From: Alentia gelatinosa
Lineage: Eukaryota; Annelida; Polychaeta; Phyllodocida; Polynoidae
Direction of reading: 5' to 3'
Assembly: GCA_950022655.1 (NCBI GenBank)
Contig: OX465584.1
Coordinates: 48,032,723-48,096,722 of the forward strand
Length of the DNA stretch: 64,000 nucleotides
This document shows, piece by piece, positions 46,611 through 57,712 of this stretch. A model generated the notes under the pieces. It saw only the letters and a list, made by a program, of their open reading frames with translations. It was not told the DNA's origin and ran no database searches. Position numbers and translations under genes: made by a program. The stretch's first letter is position 1, and the number at the start of each line of letters is the position of its first letter.

Positions 46611-47130
46611 AGGGGAACTGGTTTAAGGTGAAAAAAAATCCGAATTTATGTGAGGAAGGTGCTTATAGCCGAGGTAAATAGCTTTAAGCATCCTCACTAA
46701 GTAGGTTTAGGATTCATTCACCCGTAGCTTGTTCATCTATTCCTGTATACCTTGAAATATTGATAAAAATGGCAATTCGTTGTCCGGCAATTGGTGGGGT
46801 AGCCATTTCCGCCAGTAGACCCGGCGTCCAGTGAGCTCCAAATCATCCACAATAGGCCAAAGGATGTATCTAAAAACCGATTACGATGCGCGCCGATGTG
46901 CCTAGTCTAGACTTTTTAGGGGTGAAATAAAAGCTGAATTGCACTTTATCCATAGCTACTGACATTTTGCCCTTCATTTTGGTCTTTGCCTTGTGAGATC
47001 ACCCCGCAACCAAAACTCATGGCATATTGTCAGCGGCCATGGCTGCTTCTTAATATCAAGGTATCCATGCAGAAATCTGTTGTGATAAAACACTGTTAGC
47101 AAAAAGAAATTCCTCTGCTTCCTCATGCTC
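46611..47130. other. Probable C1GALT1 3'UTR and downstream flank
   Basis: No open frame of note. The first clear AATAAA after the stop is at 46926-46931. Confidence 0.4.
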
Positions 47131-47293
47131 TGTGTTGAAAATGCCAGGAAATCAACTGTTAGTATGAAATTTTACTGTGTTGAAAATGCCAGGATATCAA
47201 CTGTTAGTATGAAATTTTACTGTGTTGAAAATGCCAGGATGTCAACTGTTAGTATGAAATTTTACTGTGTTGAAAATGCCAGGATATCAACTG
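47131..47293 (+). repeat. 45-bp tandem repeat, 3.6 copies
   Basis: Units start with TGTGTTGAAAATGCCAGGAT at 47131, 47176, 47221 and 47266. The 45-base period keeps one reading frame open (CVENARxSTVSMKFY repeated). There is no start or splice context, so coding use is not supported. Confidence 0.85.
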
Positions 47294-49435
47294 CCCTGCC
47301 AAAGTCGTGTGTATTGTAGTAGATTTTCTGTTTTATTGTACAGAGAATTAATGAGTTTGTATAACCGTAACCTGAGGGTCTGGTTGTTTTGTTATTATCA
47401 TTCTTGGATACAGAGAGTGCGCTGTTATTTATCAGTGACTATATTTTTATGTTGTGGAAGCCATTGAGTTTTATTTTCTAGGGTTATTGTGAATTAGTCA
47501 AAGAGATGTGATATATGCTTGGCGAGGAATGGTGATAATGGGTGGAGGGACTAAAGCAAGGGTCTGTTTGAAAGAATGGAGAAAGATCAAATAGTAACAT
47601 TAAAAGCGTATCAAACATTCCACCCTAAATATTGAAACCCATGTCGTTTTCCTAGATAGTGAATATAATGGTGCCAAGGTGTTGTAGAACACATATCTTT
47701 AAAAGAAATTGTAGTCAGCATACTAGGTTTTAATCTAGAGAATGACATTACATTAATACTGTACATAGTGGTCGGCAGCTGTAGTACCCAGGCCAATATG
47801 ATAAAAATAATATCCTGCAGCTATATATCCCCCTACGGGTGTTTTAAACATACCCGTACGTTGGTATGTGACTAGTGGAAACCAGCTAGGCCGATAAGCC
47901 CATTCACACAAGACAAACGCAGGAGATTCCAATAAAACAGAGTTTTATTTACACTCTACAAGCTTCTATGGGAGAGCCGAAGCTCAATCCCAGCAAACAG
48001 TTCAGGACTAACCACTCGGCAATAAGTGACACACATTAACTTAACCAAAGTTTAGTGGCCCAGACTCAAACACCAAGAGAGTACAGAAGACCGCACAGCA
48101 TGGAATCTGAAGTGCATGTAATTCCTTCTTCACAGAAGTCCCATACCGACAGACCTGCCAACCTGATAGACATAATAGAATATATAGCTATCACACAGTG
48201 AAACCCTTGTAATTTTCTTCGGACTTTTACAGAATATACTGCACATGTATTGATCCGCATAGAAGTGCAAAGAAAACTATAGGTCGCCATTTTTGTTTTA
48301 AAAAATAATTGAAGAAAGCCATATTTTTCATTATATGATTTAATATTAAGGAGATTGAAGTAGGGATCATTTCTATGATCAATTTGGTAGTATTGTATTT
48401 ATTCTTGGATATTTCGGCGTGAGAATTTTTTTTCTTACGAGCTTAGGGGTGTCGGTGTGCATGGTTATTACTGGAAATCTGATTTCTAATTAAACCTAGG
48501 TCTAATAAATCTACAAAGTGGGGTTATGAGGTAGAGAGTCTCTTCTGGGTTCACCGAACAAAGCTAATTATTTCTATTTCAAGAAAGTAATTTAAGCTTA
48601 TGAATCATGCTTGCCTTCCCTTCTTGAATATGAAATCATGGCATATACTATGGTGAAGGTATCAAAGGTTTTGTTGCTATCTGACATGTTTTATAGTAAT
48701 CTTAATGAAGGAGTCCAAGGCCACATTTCCATTTCAAACTTGATTGTAGGTTTTATCGCAAAATGATGACTAGCTGCGGACTAAGTTGTACACCGAGATG
48801 CCACGCTATATGATTACCAGGTGTTAATGTGTGGGGGCAACCATATTGATCGTAACTAAGGGATAACCCTCTTGGAGCATTACAAAGGGCAAGCTTGGCC
48901 AGTTAGGCCAAGGAAAAGTGCACACCTGTTTCTCAATGGAGAAATTGGAACATAATAGTTTAGATAAGCTAGCTTTGATGCAAGAAGTGTTTCGACTGGG
49001 ATCATTTCATGAATGGAATAGCTTTAAATTCCAGGTAAACCATTAAATACATGTGTTCTGTCAGCTTGAGCTTACTTTGAGGGTGTTGTAATATTTGTAT
49101 TTATAGGTAGGTGTTGTAATATAAAAATTTCTACTATTATTGGAGTTTGAATGTTGGCATGCTTTCTTCCCATCCAATGTGCTGCTAGATTTGGGTGCAT
49201 GATATTATAGTGCTTTGGATCAGTCACTCGCTTCTCAGCATTAGAACTTGATTATCATTACTTTTGAATAGGTCAATGGCTAGTATTTGAGCAAGTGTAA
49301 CCTTTTAGTCCTCCAACAACTGTATCAGAAATAAGAAGGACATCGCTGATTCATGCCCATAAATTGTTGTTTTACAGATCTGCCCAGCCTAGTGGTGGCT
49401 AGCCTAATTAGGCCGTCTCTCAGTCAAATACTGGT
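47294..49435. other. No gene supported
   Basis: AT-rich sequence with short frames only; no recognisable family or repeat. Confidence 0.4.
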
Positions 49436-49735
49436 TATTATTCTACCCCTAATATAAAACCCCATAGGCTTAACATTCCGTATGCTACGCTGACTGGCAT
49501 ACAGAGTTTTATATGCCACTAGTGGCATACAGAATTCTTATCACATAATATTCCAAAATCAAGGAGATGGGGTAGGATAAAATCAAAACCTGATTCATTT
49601 TAATCTTGGCCACTGCATGCCACTCCTAGAGTTTTGGCTCCAGGCTTCACTCAGCTTTGCCTCATGGAGTCACTCTACCAAACTCCAGTTGTGGCATACG
49701 GTAGCCAAGATTAAAACTCATCCAGTTTTACAGTA
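49436..49735. mobile_element. Uninterrupted MITE, TTATCCTACCCC family, with palindromic extension
   Basis: TTATTCTACCCCTAATATAA at the left and GGGGTAGGATAAA (to 49581) at the right are the inverted ends. The interior has the perfect palindrome TATGCCACTAGTGGCATA. An extension, TTTTAATCTTGGCCACTGC ... TAGCCAAGATTAAAA, follows to about 49735. Near-identical to the copy at 23270-24046 and serves as the empty-site comparison for the insertion there. Confidence 0.8.
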
Positions 49736-49739
49736 GTGC

Positions 49740-51750
49740 AGCTTCTCGCCAATGCAATTACCTGCTTCCACACTTTGAGTGTGCATGGTGGGTGTTAACT
49801 AGGACAAGGCTGTTGTTTTCCACAAGATATGACTGCTGGGGAAAAGCAGGGTAGCAGGGTGTTGTAATAATGAGCCTGGGCTGTCTAGACTTGATAGTTG
49901 ATAATTGTCTCTGCTTCTTTTCCATAGATAAAGATAAGTATGTGTATATGACTTCCATGCTCGCCAATGTGTTGTTGTATATCCGACTGTGGTATTCCTG
50001 TGTTATCTAAGACATATATGGAGTAGTACTGAGGTAATATTCGTGTGCAATTCACTAAATTGGAGCTGGAATACCAATGAATTAATGTCACACACCAGAT
50101 CTGCCAATGCTAAAGGATACGTTGCTAGGTGTTTGTTTGGCCAATTCGGCTGCGTATCTATGAAGACAGCTCCACTCTAGGCTGAGCAGAAAAGGTCTAT
50201 TTGGCTGTATATTTGGTTACCTGCTATATACCAATAGGTAAATGCACATCCGTCATAGAGGGAACAGCAACGGCCGTTAATGGCGCATCATGTTTTCATC
50301 AACATGTGTCAATTTGTAGATATTCTAAAATGTAGCCGTTTTGGATAATTTGATATGATTGCATAATTTTATATGATTCATTAATTTTTTACATTGATAT
50401 TGACAAAATATTGACGAAGATATTGACGAAATCATTGAAAGACAATTTAGTAATGTAAATGCCTATAGACGTAGCATTGCCATAGACGCCAGTGTTAAAG
50501 AAAATTGGCCCAGGGCTAGGGGCCGAGAACAACCGTGTCCCAGCAAAAAGTTAACTATACAGTTGTTTTCTACGCGTCTATACCTATCTACTGGTGCTTG
50601 TTGGTAGTTTATGCGTTTCCTATAAAGATAGCGAAAAAGTCCCTTTCAAGGCTACTGTTTTGCAGTCTTCAATACCATAAAGAATTCCATTCTACGCTAG
50701 AAAGGCACGATTTCGACAGGATATGCTTGGAGTGTCGTTCCCACATAGAGACAGACAGAACCAGAACTCTTCAGAACTCAGCCCCGGCATTGTACAATGA
50801 CATCATACGTGCTGGTCCCTAGATTTTGGCTATACATTACGATTTGGACAATTAGCAAAGCCAACCCATCCACTATAGTGCGGCCGACTTCCACCAGATG
50901 GCGTGTTCATATTTTTATAGACGAAGTCGCTGGTACTGGTTATAAGAGATCTAGACTGGTTCCATGCCCCATTTAAATATGGGACAGGTAACGCCTAGCT
51001 AGTGAACGACCTTGAACCATCAGTCTCACCAGCTCTCTTGGTTCTTTGCTTGGCTATAGTCTAGGTATGGTAATGGCACTCTCCCAGCAGTTCTTTCACA
51101 GAAGTAGAGCGCAGGATCTATGCTAGGAGAGTGTCAAGGTTTCGCAATCTCACAATGCACCACACAAAATGGAGGCGTTACCAATAATACACCAAAAAAT
51201 GACGGGCATTACCTGGCCTCATATGTGAACACATAGGCCAGGTTTCCAGACTATAAGAGATAGTTCACTCACTCTTCATACAGAGGTTTAGACTGGATGG
51301 CTAAGTACGCATGCCTAATAATATCTGCACTTGTCCAGTAGTCTGCTTCCGGTGGAAAGAGTCACAATATGACAGGTCCCTAGAGTTGGCATGACACTAG
51401 GGTCAATATAATAATAACATTGTTAGGGGTATTGTGTTTGTCTTCTGGAGGTGGCATTTCATACTTCTATGGTCTAATATGGGAACTCACGATAACGAGA
51501 CCGCCACCATAGCGATGCTGACATTGTTGTCACCATCACCTCACCATGTTACTTGTTCAATTACGACAGCGTAGCCGACTTCGCTCAATTTCGGCAGTCA
51601 CACGGTATCGATTCAAGTGAACAGTTGGCCTAGTCTCGTCCCCTCATTGTATGATCTTTTTAGGAAGCTAAAATGTATAATTATTCTTATATGACACTGA
51701 TATATATTGATCATGAAAAATGTAAGAGAAAATTAATTTTTCATACTGTT
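49740..51750. other. Non-coding, with an inverted copy of the 7.9 kb repeat
   Basis: 51160-51250 (GGAGGCGTTACCAATAATAC, ATTACCTGGCCTCA, ATAGGCCAGG) is the reverse of 7930-8000. The frame at 50535-50822 starts with a hydrophobic segment but has no family resemblance and no splice partner, so I do not call it. Confidence 0.4.
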
Positions 51751-51755
51751 AATAC

Positions 51756-52226
51756 GGTAGAACCATGAGAAAGGAACAACCCGTCGTTCCGGCCGAAAGT
51801 ATCCGATTCCGCGCGGTTGTAGTTTACAGGGTATTAGGGGCCTCTCCCACCTACTACGATTAAGTCTACGATTAACCCTTTGGCTCTGTCGGCGACAAAC
51901 TGAAAAAATCGTGGAGGTGTCGCCGACAAACTTGTCAATTAGTCAGGTTTTGTCGCCAACGAAGTCGCTGCGGGCCGACGGGCTACGAGGCGCTAGGTTA
52001 AATCACAGAGCGTGGCGGGTTGTCGCCGCAATGAGGCCTCCCACCTAGTACAACGGCCGTCGGCGATTCACGGCGCTGTCTCAGACTTAATCGTAGCCCG
52101 TCGTAGCCCGTCGTAGCCCGTCGTAGTAGGTGGGAGGGACCCCTTAAAATAAACATCTAATAGACCCTCCGTTCCAAGCAAAATGTCCGTAGTACGGGAT
52201 GTCTGTGAGGCGGGGTTCTACTGTAT
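51756..52226. mobile_element. Pogo/Tigger-like short element, split by another MITE
   Basis: ACGGTAGAACC at the left and GGCGGGGTTCTACTGTA at the right look like diverged inverted ends. The internal words CGTCGTTCCGGCCGAAAGTA and CCGTTCCAAGCAAAATGTCC are likewise a rough inverted pair. The MITE at 51837-52143 interrupts it. Confidence 0.5.
51837..52143. mobile_element. 307-bp Harbinger-type MITE with TTA target duplication
   Basis: GGGGCCTCTCCCACCTACTA then CGATT at the left pairs with CGTAGTAGGTGGGAGGGACC then CC at the right. TTA flanks both sides (51834-51836 and 52144-52146); a 3-bp TWA duplication is typical of PIF/Harbinger. A 10-bp tandem repeat TCGTAGCCCG (three copies, 52091-52120) lies by the right end. 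Confidence 0.75.
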
Positions 52227-52906
52227 TTGGTTGATATTGTGAGCTATCAATTGTTTGCAGAGATCTCGTTAATGTTTATATAAATGTCTCCTTTATTTAT
52301 TAGATATTATCACTGTGGGTCACACTATTTCTCTAGCCTGCCCTCAAGAAAGAAGCCACAACCAAGGTAGCCTTCGTCACTGTGATATCTCAATGTGGAA
52401 GGCAATCGAAAGCAGGTTATATGTGTTACAAAAGCCATGACATTTTCATTCACATTTGGAATATGTCTTTTAAGACAAATTCAGTATGCAACACTATTGT
52501 GATCTTCAAATGTTATAACAAGATAATAAAGGATAATCTCTGACTATATATCATTTGCAATGATGTTATTGTCTTCTCTGATTAGGGTGTGTGATTAAAT
52601 CGCTGCTCTCTGATGGATGGAGACAGCTCAGTACACTATGTAGGTCAGCCTTTGATAGGACATTCTACAATTCTTTACCACTATTGTACTAACTATTTTG
52701 TTACCTACTATATTTAAAACGGTAGAATTCCGTCGAATCCGCATGAAGTGGCTCCCGCACATAGAGACATAGTGAACCAGACCTAGGGGTGGAGATTGAA
52801 GGGCCACGAGAGTGAGATTCTCGTAGTCGGTAAAATCGGTGTCACATGAAATGATGGTCGGGAACTAAATGAAAGTTCCAGGTATTAATAGTAGGGGGCA
52901 CCACTA

Positions 52907-52940
52907 AGTGCTGTCCCCCTATCTTTAGGGGGACAGCACT
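52907..52940. repeat. Perfect 14-bp hairpin
   Basis: AGTGCTGTCCCCCT, a 6-base loop ATCTTT, and AGGGGGACAGCACT. The stem is perfect. It is too short for a usual microRNA precursor. It may be the joined ends of a tiny foldback element. Confidence 0.8.
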
Positions 52941-53546
52941 AGCAGGGAACGTACCTTGAGCAGACTAGGGGAGAGGGGGATACGAAGCGACGAAGTCGCT
53001 AGTAACTAACAAAAACACTCATTTGAAAACGGACATGAACAATTCCTCGCTGTAAATATGATTTAATTTGAATAAGTACAAGCGTCTAAAATTAATAATT
53101 TCCGATTACAGAATCTCGCACTAGTAAGGTAATGATCACTATTCATCTCAGAAAACGACCATTTTGCCCGGAGTAGGTGTCATTCACTGCTGGAGGTGGA
53201 AAAGAAGGTGCTCTTCACTACTACGGGTAGCGATAATAGGACACTCTCACAACTCTAGCCTTTCTCATATATGTCTAAATAGAGCTTTCATGTGAGCAGA
53301 AACATGTCCTGACATCTTACACTGGATGGGTGTAAAGAGACAGACAAAGGAAGCATGTATAACTAGAAGAGTTTCGAAACAAATAGACACAATACAGGAA
53401 CTGTTCGCTGAATGGTGGTGATATCTTGCAGATGCTACTGTTGGCCATCTCGGGACTGTTTCCCGAACTAACAATACCAACGGTACCCTATAAACATGCT
53501 AGGCAAGGTATTGGCTATCATTTTCCATGTGACATCATGAGCATGG

Positions 53547-53560
53547 GGGGGGGGGGGGGG
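53547..53560 (+). repeat. Poly-G run
   Basis: About 14 consecutive G (GCATGGGGGGGGGGGGGGAGG). It may be prone to length error in assembly. Confidence 0.8.
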
Positions 53561-53745
53561 AGGTGTCCAGTTTCCATGAACAAGCATGGCTTTTTCCCAA
53601 TACAGTGACATTAACTTGACCAAATTATTAATATGATTTTTGTAGTCTAAGTTCTGATCCGATCTATCTCTATAGCCAATGCATGACATCCACTGCGCGA
53701 AAAATGTATATATGTCTTCTATGGATGACAGCGTAAATGTATGTA

Positions 53746-53972
53746 TACAATATATATTGGCATACTTATATAATTTTACGAACCAATTGCATGAGAATTG
53801 TCCCATGGAAAAAAATGCATGTCTTTGCTCTGTGATGTTGTGAAAAATAAGTAAATACTTGCTTTATATATTGGCATACTTATATATTTTTACGAACCAA
53901 TGGCATGAGAATTGTCCAATGGAAAAAAAATGCATGTCTTTGCTCTGTGATGTTGTGAAAAATAAGTAAATA
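53746..53972 (+). repeat. 114-bp tandem duplication
   Basis: The unit beginning TATATTGGCATACTTATATA occurs twice, near 53750 and 53864, and includes ACGAACCAATTGCATGAGAA or its TGG variant and CATGTCTTTGCTCTGTGATG. The copies differ at only a few bases, so the duplication is recent. Confidence 0.85.
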
Positions 53973-54862
53973 CTTAGAATTTACTTATAATCAGGTAGAT
54001 CTGGACAATACCTTTCTTGGCATTTATATAGGTATGGATCTAGGACTAATTTTAGATGGCAGTAGAGGGCAATAAATGGTAAGATAGTGATAAAATGAAT
54101 CTCCTTTTTAAATGTTGAAAAGTAAAATCTTGTACATTACAATCTAATATAATCAAAAGTGTTTATTCTCATTATTTCTATTAAATATACATGATGTCCA
54201 GTATCTGGTACAAATATTGTGGTCAGGGGGCCAATATTTCATTATGAGGAGGCTAACCACTCCCATGTCCGAATTCTGTAGGAGAAAAGCAAGTTACACT
54301 TCTGTCATTTGCCATACCTATTGTGTCTCTCTGTTTGAAATTTCTAAATTGCCAAGGATGTTTAAATGAACACTACAATAATGTCTATAATAAGGCTTGA
54401 TCATAAGATCTGCAAGGACCACAGTAATCCAGACGTTATAATAATTAACAGAGAAAAACGGGCAGTAAGCGCAAAGACATTTTCACAAGCAAGGATGCAG
54501 ATATGAATTTTAAGCAATACTATGTAATTAACTAAGATAATACAAGCTATTTACCGTCGATTGCTAGGAAAAAAATGTACATTAGAAAAAGACATATGAA
54601 AATACTTAAATTACATAATAACAGGAAAGCTTCTTGTAAGAAGTATAACTAGAAAGTCAACTGTCATTCTTGTCTCTTGTTAATGTATGTGATGTTGTGT
54701 AAAATAACAGTAAGACATAATTATATAGGACTTTCATCTGACTATGTACAATCCTGATTTTACTGCTGAAGGTCGTTGGTTCACTGACTGTCATATCTTG
54801 TATTGACTAAATGTTTTCCTCTTTTTGTAAGTCTCTCTTTAGAGCAGTTTGTATCATTTACT
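53973..54862. other. No gene supported
   Basis: AT-rich sequence without recognised features, ending at the poly-T run that marks the tail of the - strand LINE. Confidence 0.4.
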
Positions 54863-55536
54863 CTTTTTTTTTCTTTTTTTTCACATTAAGTTTATACATT
54901 GGCAGTCTGCTGTATAGCAGGTTTTATGTGCCGCATCATTTTATCCACTTGTCTCCTTACTTTAACATATGTCAACGTTGATAAACGGTCATCAATATAC
55001 AGGTTGCGTCAGTCTTTTACTTCTAGCTAATACATTTTTTTATACATATATAATGAACTTGCATTTTGCACCTGTAGTTCGTTCCAATAAGTCATACCTG
55101 TGTATAATGGGTTTCTTTTGTAAAAGGTGGTTCGAGGTCTTTTGAGCTTAATTAATCTTTTTTCCTGCCGCCTTGTTTTGACGGTATCTGACACTTTCAC
55201 CTCCGACGCGTATCTTTTCATAAACAAGTGGAGGAGGTAGGACCTCCTACAGGCTAAAGTTTCTACTCCATACCTCGAGTGTAAGTCTGCGACACTTACC
55301 TCTCGCATTGTTTTGCGCGCACATATTCGCAGTCCCCTATTCTGGGTTTTTTGCAGCTGCTGTACCAGGTTTTTATTGGCTCCACATATAAAATATCCTA
55401 GGTGATCGAATATCGGTGCTATTAGAGTTTTATATATCTTTATACTAGTTTTTTACTCTTTAACTGTTACTTGTTCTGTAATTGTCCGCACACTGCAACT
55501 ATGCTCAGCCAGGTATTTTAGTATCCTGAAGAGCTC
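54863..55536 (-). pseudogene. 5'-truncated LINE: RT C-terminal part with poly-A tail
   Basis: Read on the - strand from 55536. IYKTLIAPIFDHLGYFICGA, NLVQQLQKTQNRGLRICA, SYLLHLFMKRY, RPRTTFYKRNPLYTGMTYWN match the typical end of CR1/L2/Jockey-type LINE ORF2 (connection after the RT thumb, then the RLxxxxxFxYRGxxLWNxLP-like block). After the stop near 55027 there is a CTGCTATACAGCAG hairpin (54906-54922), then an A-rich tail of about 20 bases (54863-54884 on the + strand as T-run). The RT core and endonuclease are absent, which is usual 5' truncation. A stop lies near 55470. Confidence 0.75.
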
Positions 55537-55947
55537 TATTGGATTCCGGAAATACGGCCCAATAGTGTGTCCACACTTGTATGTCGCTTATGTTTTGTTT
55601 TGTATGTATGGTATTGTCTCATTACCCCTATCCCTGAACACAAAAGTATGAGTCGAGAGTTGGGAATAATAAAATTTATTTTAATTTTATAAACCTTCAC
55701 CGACATGAATATTAATACGGTAAATATTAATATGAAATAAGGTAAATAAAGTAATTGACAGATATATAATGAGGTCAATTACGTATAAGATACATATTGG
55801 TAATTGACAGGTATAATGATATGTCAATTATATATATGGTTGTATAACAATGAGTATATATGGTTATACAATATGAGGTATAAAAACGCCAAGACCAGAA
55901 AAGTGAGGCGAGGTGGGAGGGAAAAATGTTTGTGAGGGATGAGTGAG
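55537..55947. other. 3' flank of the YR retroelement, terminal repeats not resolved
   Basis: AT-rich, with repeated GTCAATTA / TAATTGACAG words at 55755-55835. Ngaro-type elements end in split direct repeats, which I could not match to the 5' side at 59480-59760. Confidence 0.35.
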
Positions 55948-56930
55948 TCACTGGTTGAGGGACTGTATGAGGGACGCGTTCACTTCTTGTGCGTTCGAGT
56001 CTCTGATGTATTTTCTGTGTGCATTTGAGCGCCACCCCCCGTATCGTTGTATGGAGAGTTCTGAAACCCCGGCCTGGAAGGCCTGAGTGGCGGCGGCCTT
56101 TCTCAGGCTGTGTAGAGTATAGGGGGGTGGCCTGCTGAGGTGTTGAGCCGCTCCCACTCCTTTGACAGCGACCGCGTCGTTATTAGCGACCTGTCAGCGT
56201 TGAGCAGGAACGGATCCGTCGGTATCATCGTGGGGACCGCGGCGAGCATATTCCTCACGGCCGTCACCGGGCACGACCTCGGGTCCGGGGAGGATTGGAG
56301 CCTCACGTGTTTTTCCTCCCCCACGCACTGGAGGTTCTTGGCGGCCTTGATGCGGACCGCCACGTGATTTGCCGTGAGCACCACATCCCCACGTGAGAGG
56401 TGGCGCACCGGATCGAATGCCCTGGCCGTAGGCAGGGCGACCTCGCTCTGCCGCAGTGCGGCGTAATACAGGAGGAGGAACGCGGCCCGTAGGGTCAGGT
56501 CGAGGGGCGTGTCCGACAGTTGGTCGAGGATCGCCTGGAGGGCGGCCATGGGGATCGGAGGCTTGACATTCGGTGTGTAGGCCTTGTTCCTCCTCATGGC
56601 GTCGAGGGCCCTCCTGACCCTCACGTCCTCGGTAGCCGTAATGCCCCGCCGGAGAGCCGTAGGTGGGTCCTCACGTGTGACAGCTGGTTGGCCAAGGTCG
56701 CCGGCGAGGGGGCGTGGTCCGCGAGGTACTCTAGGAAGGCCGTGATGAAACTCACGGACGGTGCCTGCGGGTCGGTCCTCGTCCGTCGGCAGAAGGCGAG
56801 GTAGGTGGACATGGCGCTCTTCTGGTTCGCGACCGTGCCTGGGGCAAGTGCCTCGGCCTGCCGCGCAGATGCCTTCCATTGGAGATAGCGTAGCGCCGGA
56901 TCTGCAGGACAGCCGAAGCACAGGCACAAA
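55948..56930 (-). pseudogene. Tyrosine recombinase ORF of an Ngaro-like retrotransposon, broken by frameshifts
   Basis: This is the integrase-like recombinase that inserts circular DNA copies of YR retrotransposons. The N-terminal core-binding part (56930-56650) reads LAPGTVANQKSAMSTYLAFC and FLEYLADHAPSPATLANQLS. The catalytic part (56640-56130) has ALRQSEVALP (first Arg), then in another frame HSLRKAAATQAFQAG (the HxxR box), GGWRSN and the Tyr in RKYIRD. So Arg, His, Arg and Tyr are all present. Frames change near 56650 (a G4 run) and near 56130 (a C6/G6 run), so a single polypeptide cannot be made as sequenced. It follows the RNase H part directly, with no methyltransferase, as in Ngaro rather than DIRS. 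Confidence 0.85.
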
Positions 56931-56974
56931 TGAAGAATGATTACAAGGCATCACGGACCACAGATCATGATATC

Positions 56975-57712
56975 TCATAAGGCATGCGGCATTATTAAAA
57001 TCCCTCGAGGACAGGTGGGCCCTACTGAGTGGTCGGCGACCGTGTTGAGGACCCCGGGGACGTGCGTGTAGACCAGGTCGACTTGCAGCTTGGCCTGAAC
57101 CATCCAGGCCTGTCGGGCACACTCGGCAAGAACGTGGTTGCGTGCCCGCCCCGACGTGAGTGCCTGGACGGTCCCCATGTTGTCACAGAAGACCTCGATC
57201 CTGGTCCCACGATCACGGTCCCCGAGGAACGTGTGGAGAGCATAGATGGTGTTCAGGGCCTCGAGTTCGGAAATGCAGTCCACGGGGTCATTGATGGGAC
57301 AAACCTGGCACGCGTAGGCCGCACGGCCGTCGGTTCCCCCCACGCCCGAGAGGCAGGCGTCGACCGTGATACACTTAGTCGCCGGCCCTCGAGGGATGAG
57401 GGCGTGCCCATTCCACCCGGCGGCAAACCTGAGGAACCACTGGAGGTCCTGTCGCATGTCCGAGCTGACGTTGATGTAGAACCCGTCCATCGACCGTAGG
57501 GCCTCCAGTAGTTTGCTGACGAACGGCCTCGCCGGGCGGATACATTTGGCGACGTGCAGGATTTTCCCGAAGACGGATTGAAGCTGTCGTTTCGTGAGCG
57601 ACCGCTTCTTGGCGACCGCCCTAACGTGTTCCCGCACGTCCTCCAACTTGTCCTGAGGGATGGTGAGGGACATCTCTGCCGCGTTGATCTCGATGCCTAG
57701 CCAGCACCCACG
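56975..57712 (-). pseudogene. RT thumb and RNase H of the Ngaro-like retrotransposon
   Basis: The frame begins in WLGIEINAAEMSLTIP, the junction after the RT palm (usually FLGIxID). Then come LTKRQLQSVFGKILHVAKCI and the RNase H domain with its acids: ITVDACLSGVGG, ISELEALNTIYAL, EVFCDNMGTV and VADH. The fingers and palm with the YxDD box are missing: the preceding ORF (57621-58340) ends in the family's N-terminal RT motif KITLPTDLKLRAW and runs straight, out of frame, into this thumb. A shift near 57030 takes the frame after VADH off course; the usual L-S-R continuation is in another frame. A dead copy. Confidence 0.85.

Noticed and set aside
50535..50822. 95-codon frame with a hydrophobic start
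   Set aside because: No known family, no adjacent splice partner and ordinary AT-rich composition. Not enough for a gene call.
56658..57122. N-terminal half of the 339-codon frame at 56103-57122
   Set aside because: It is out of register with the recombinase until about 56650. Only the part after G-I-T-A-T-E-D is real protein sequence; an intron instead of frameshifts is possible but not needed.
57029..57499. Long + strand frames within 56.1-58.7 kb
   Set aside because: They mirror the GC-rich - strand retroelement and show no domain; the - strand frames hold RNase H, recombinase and gag motifs.
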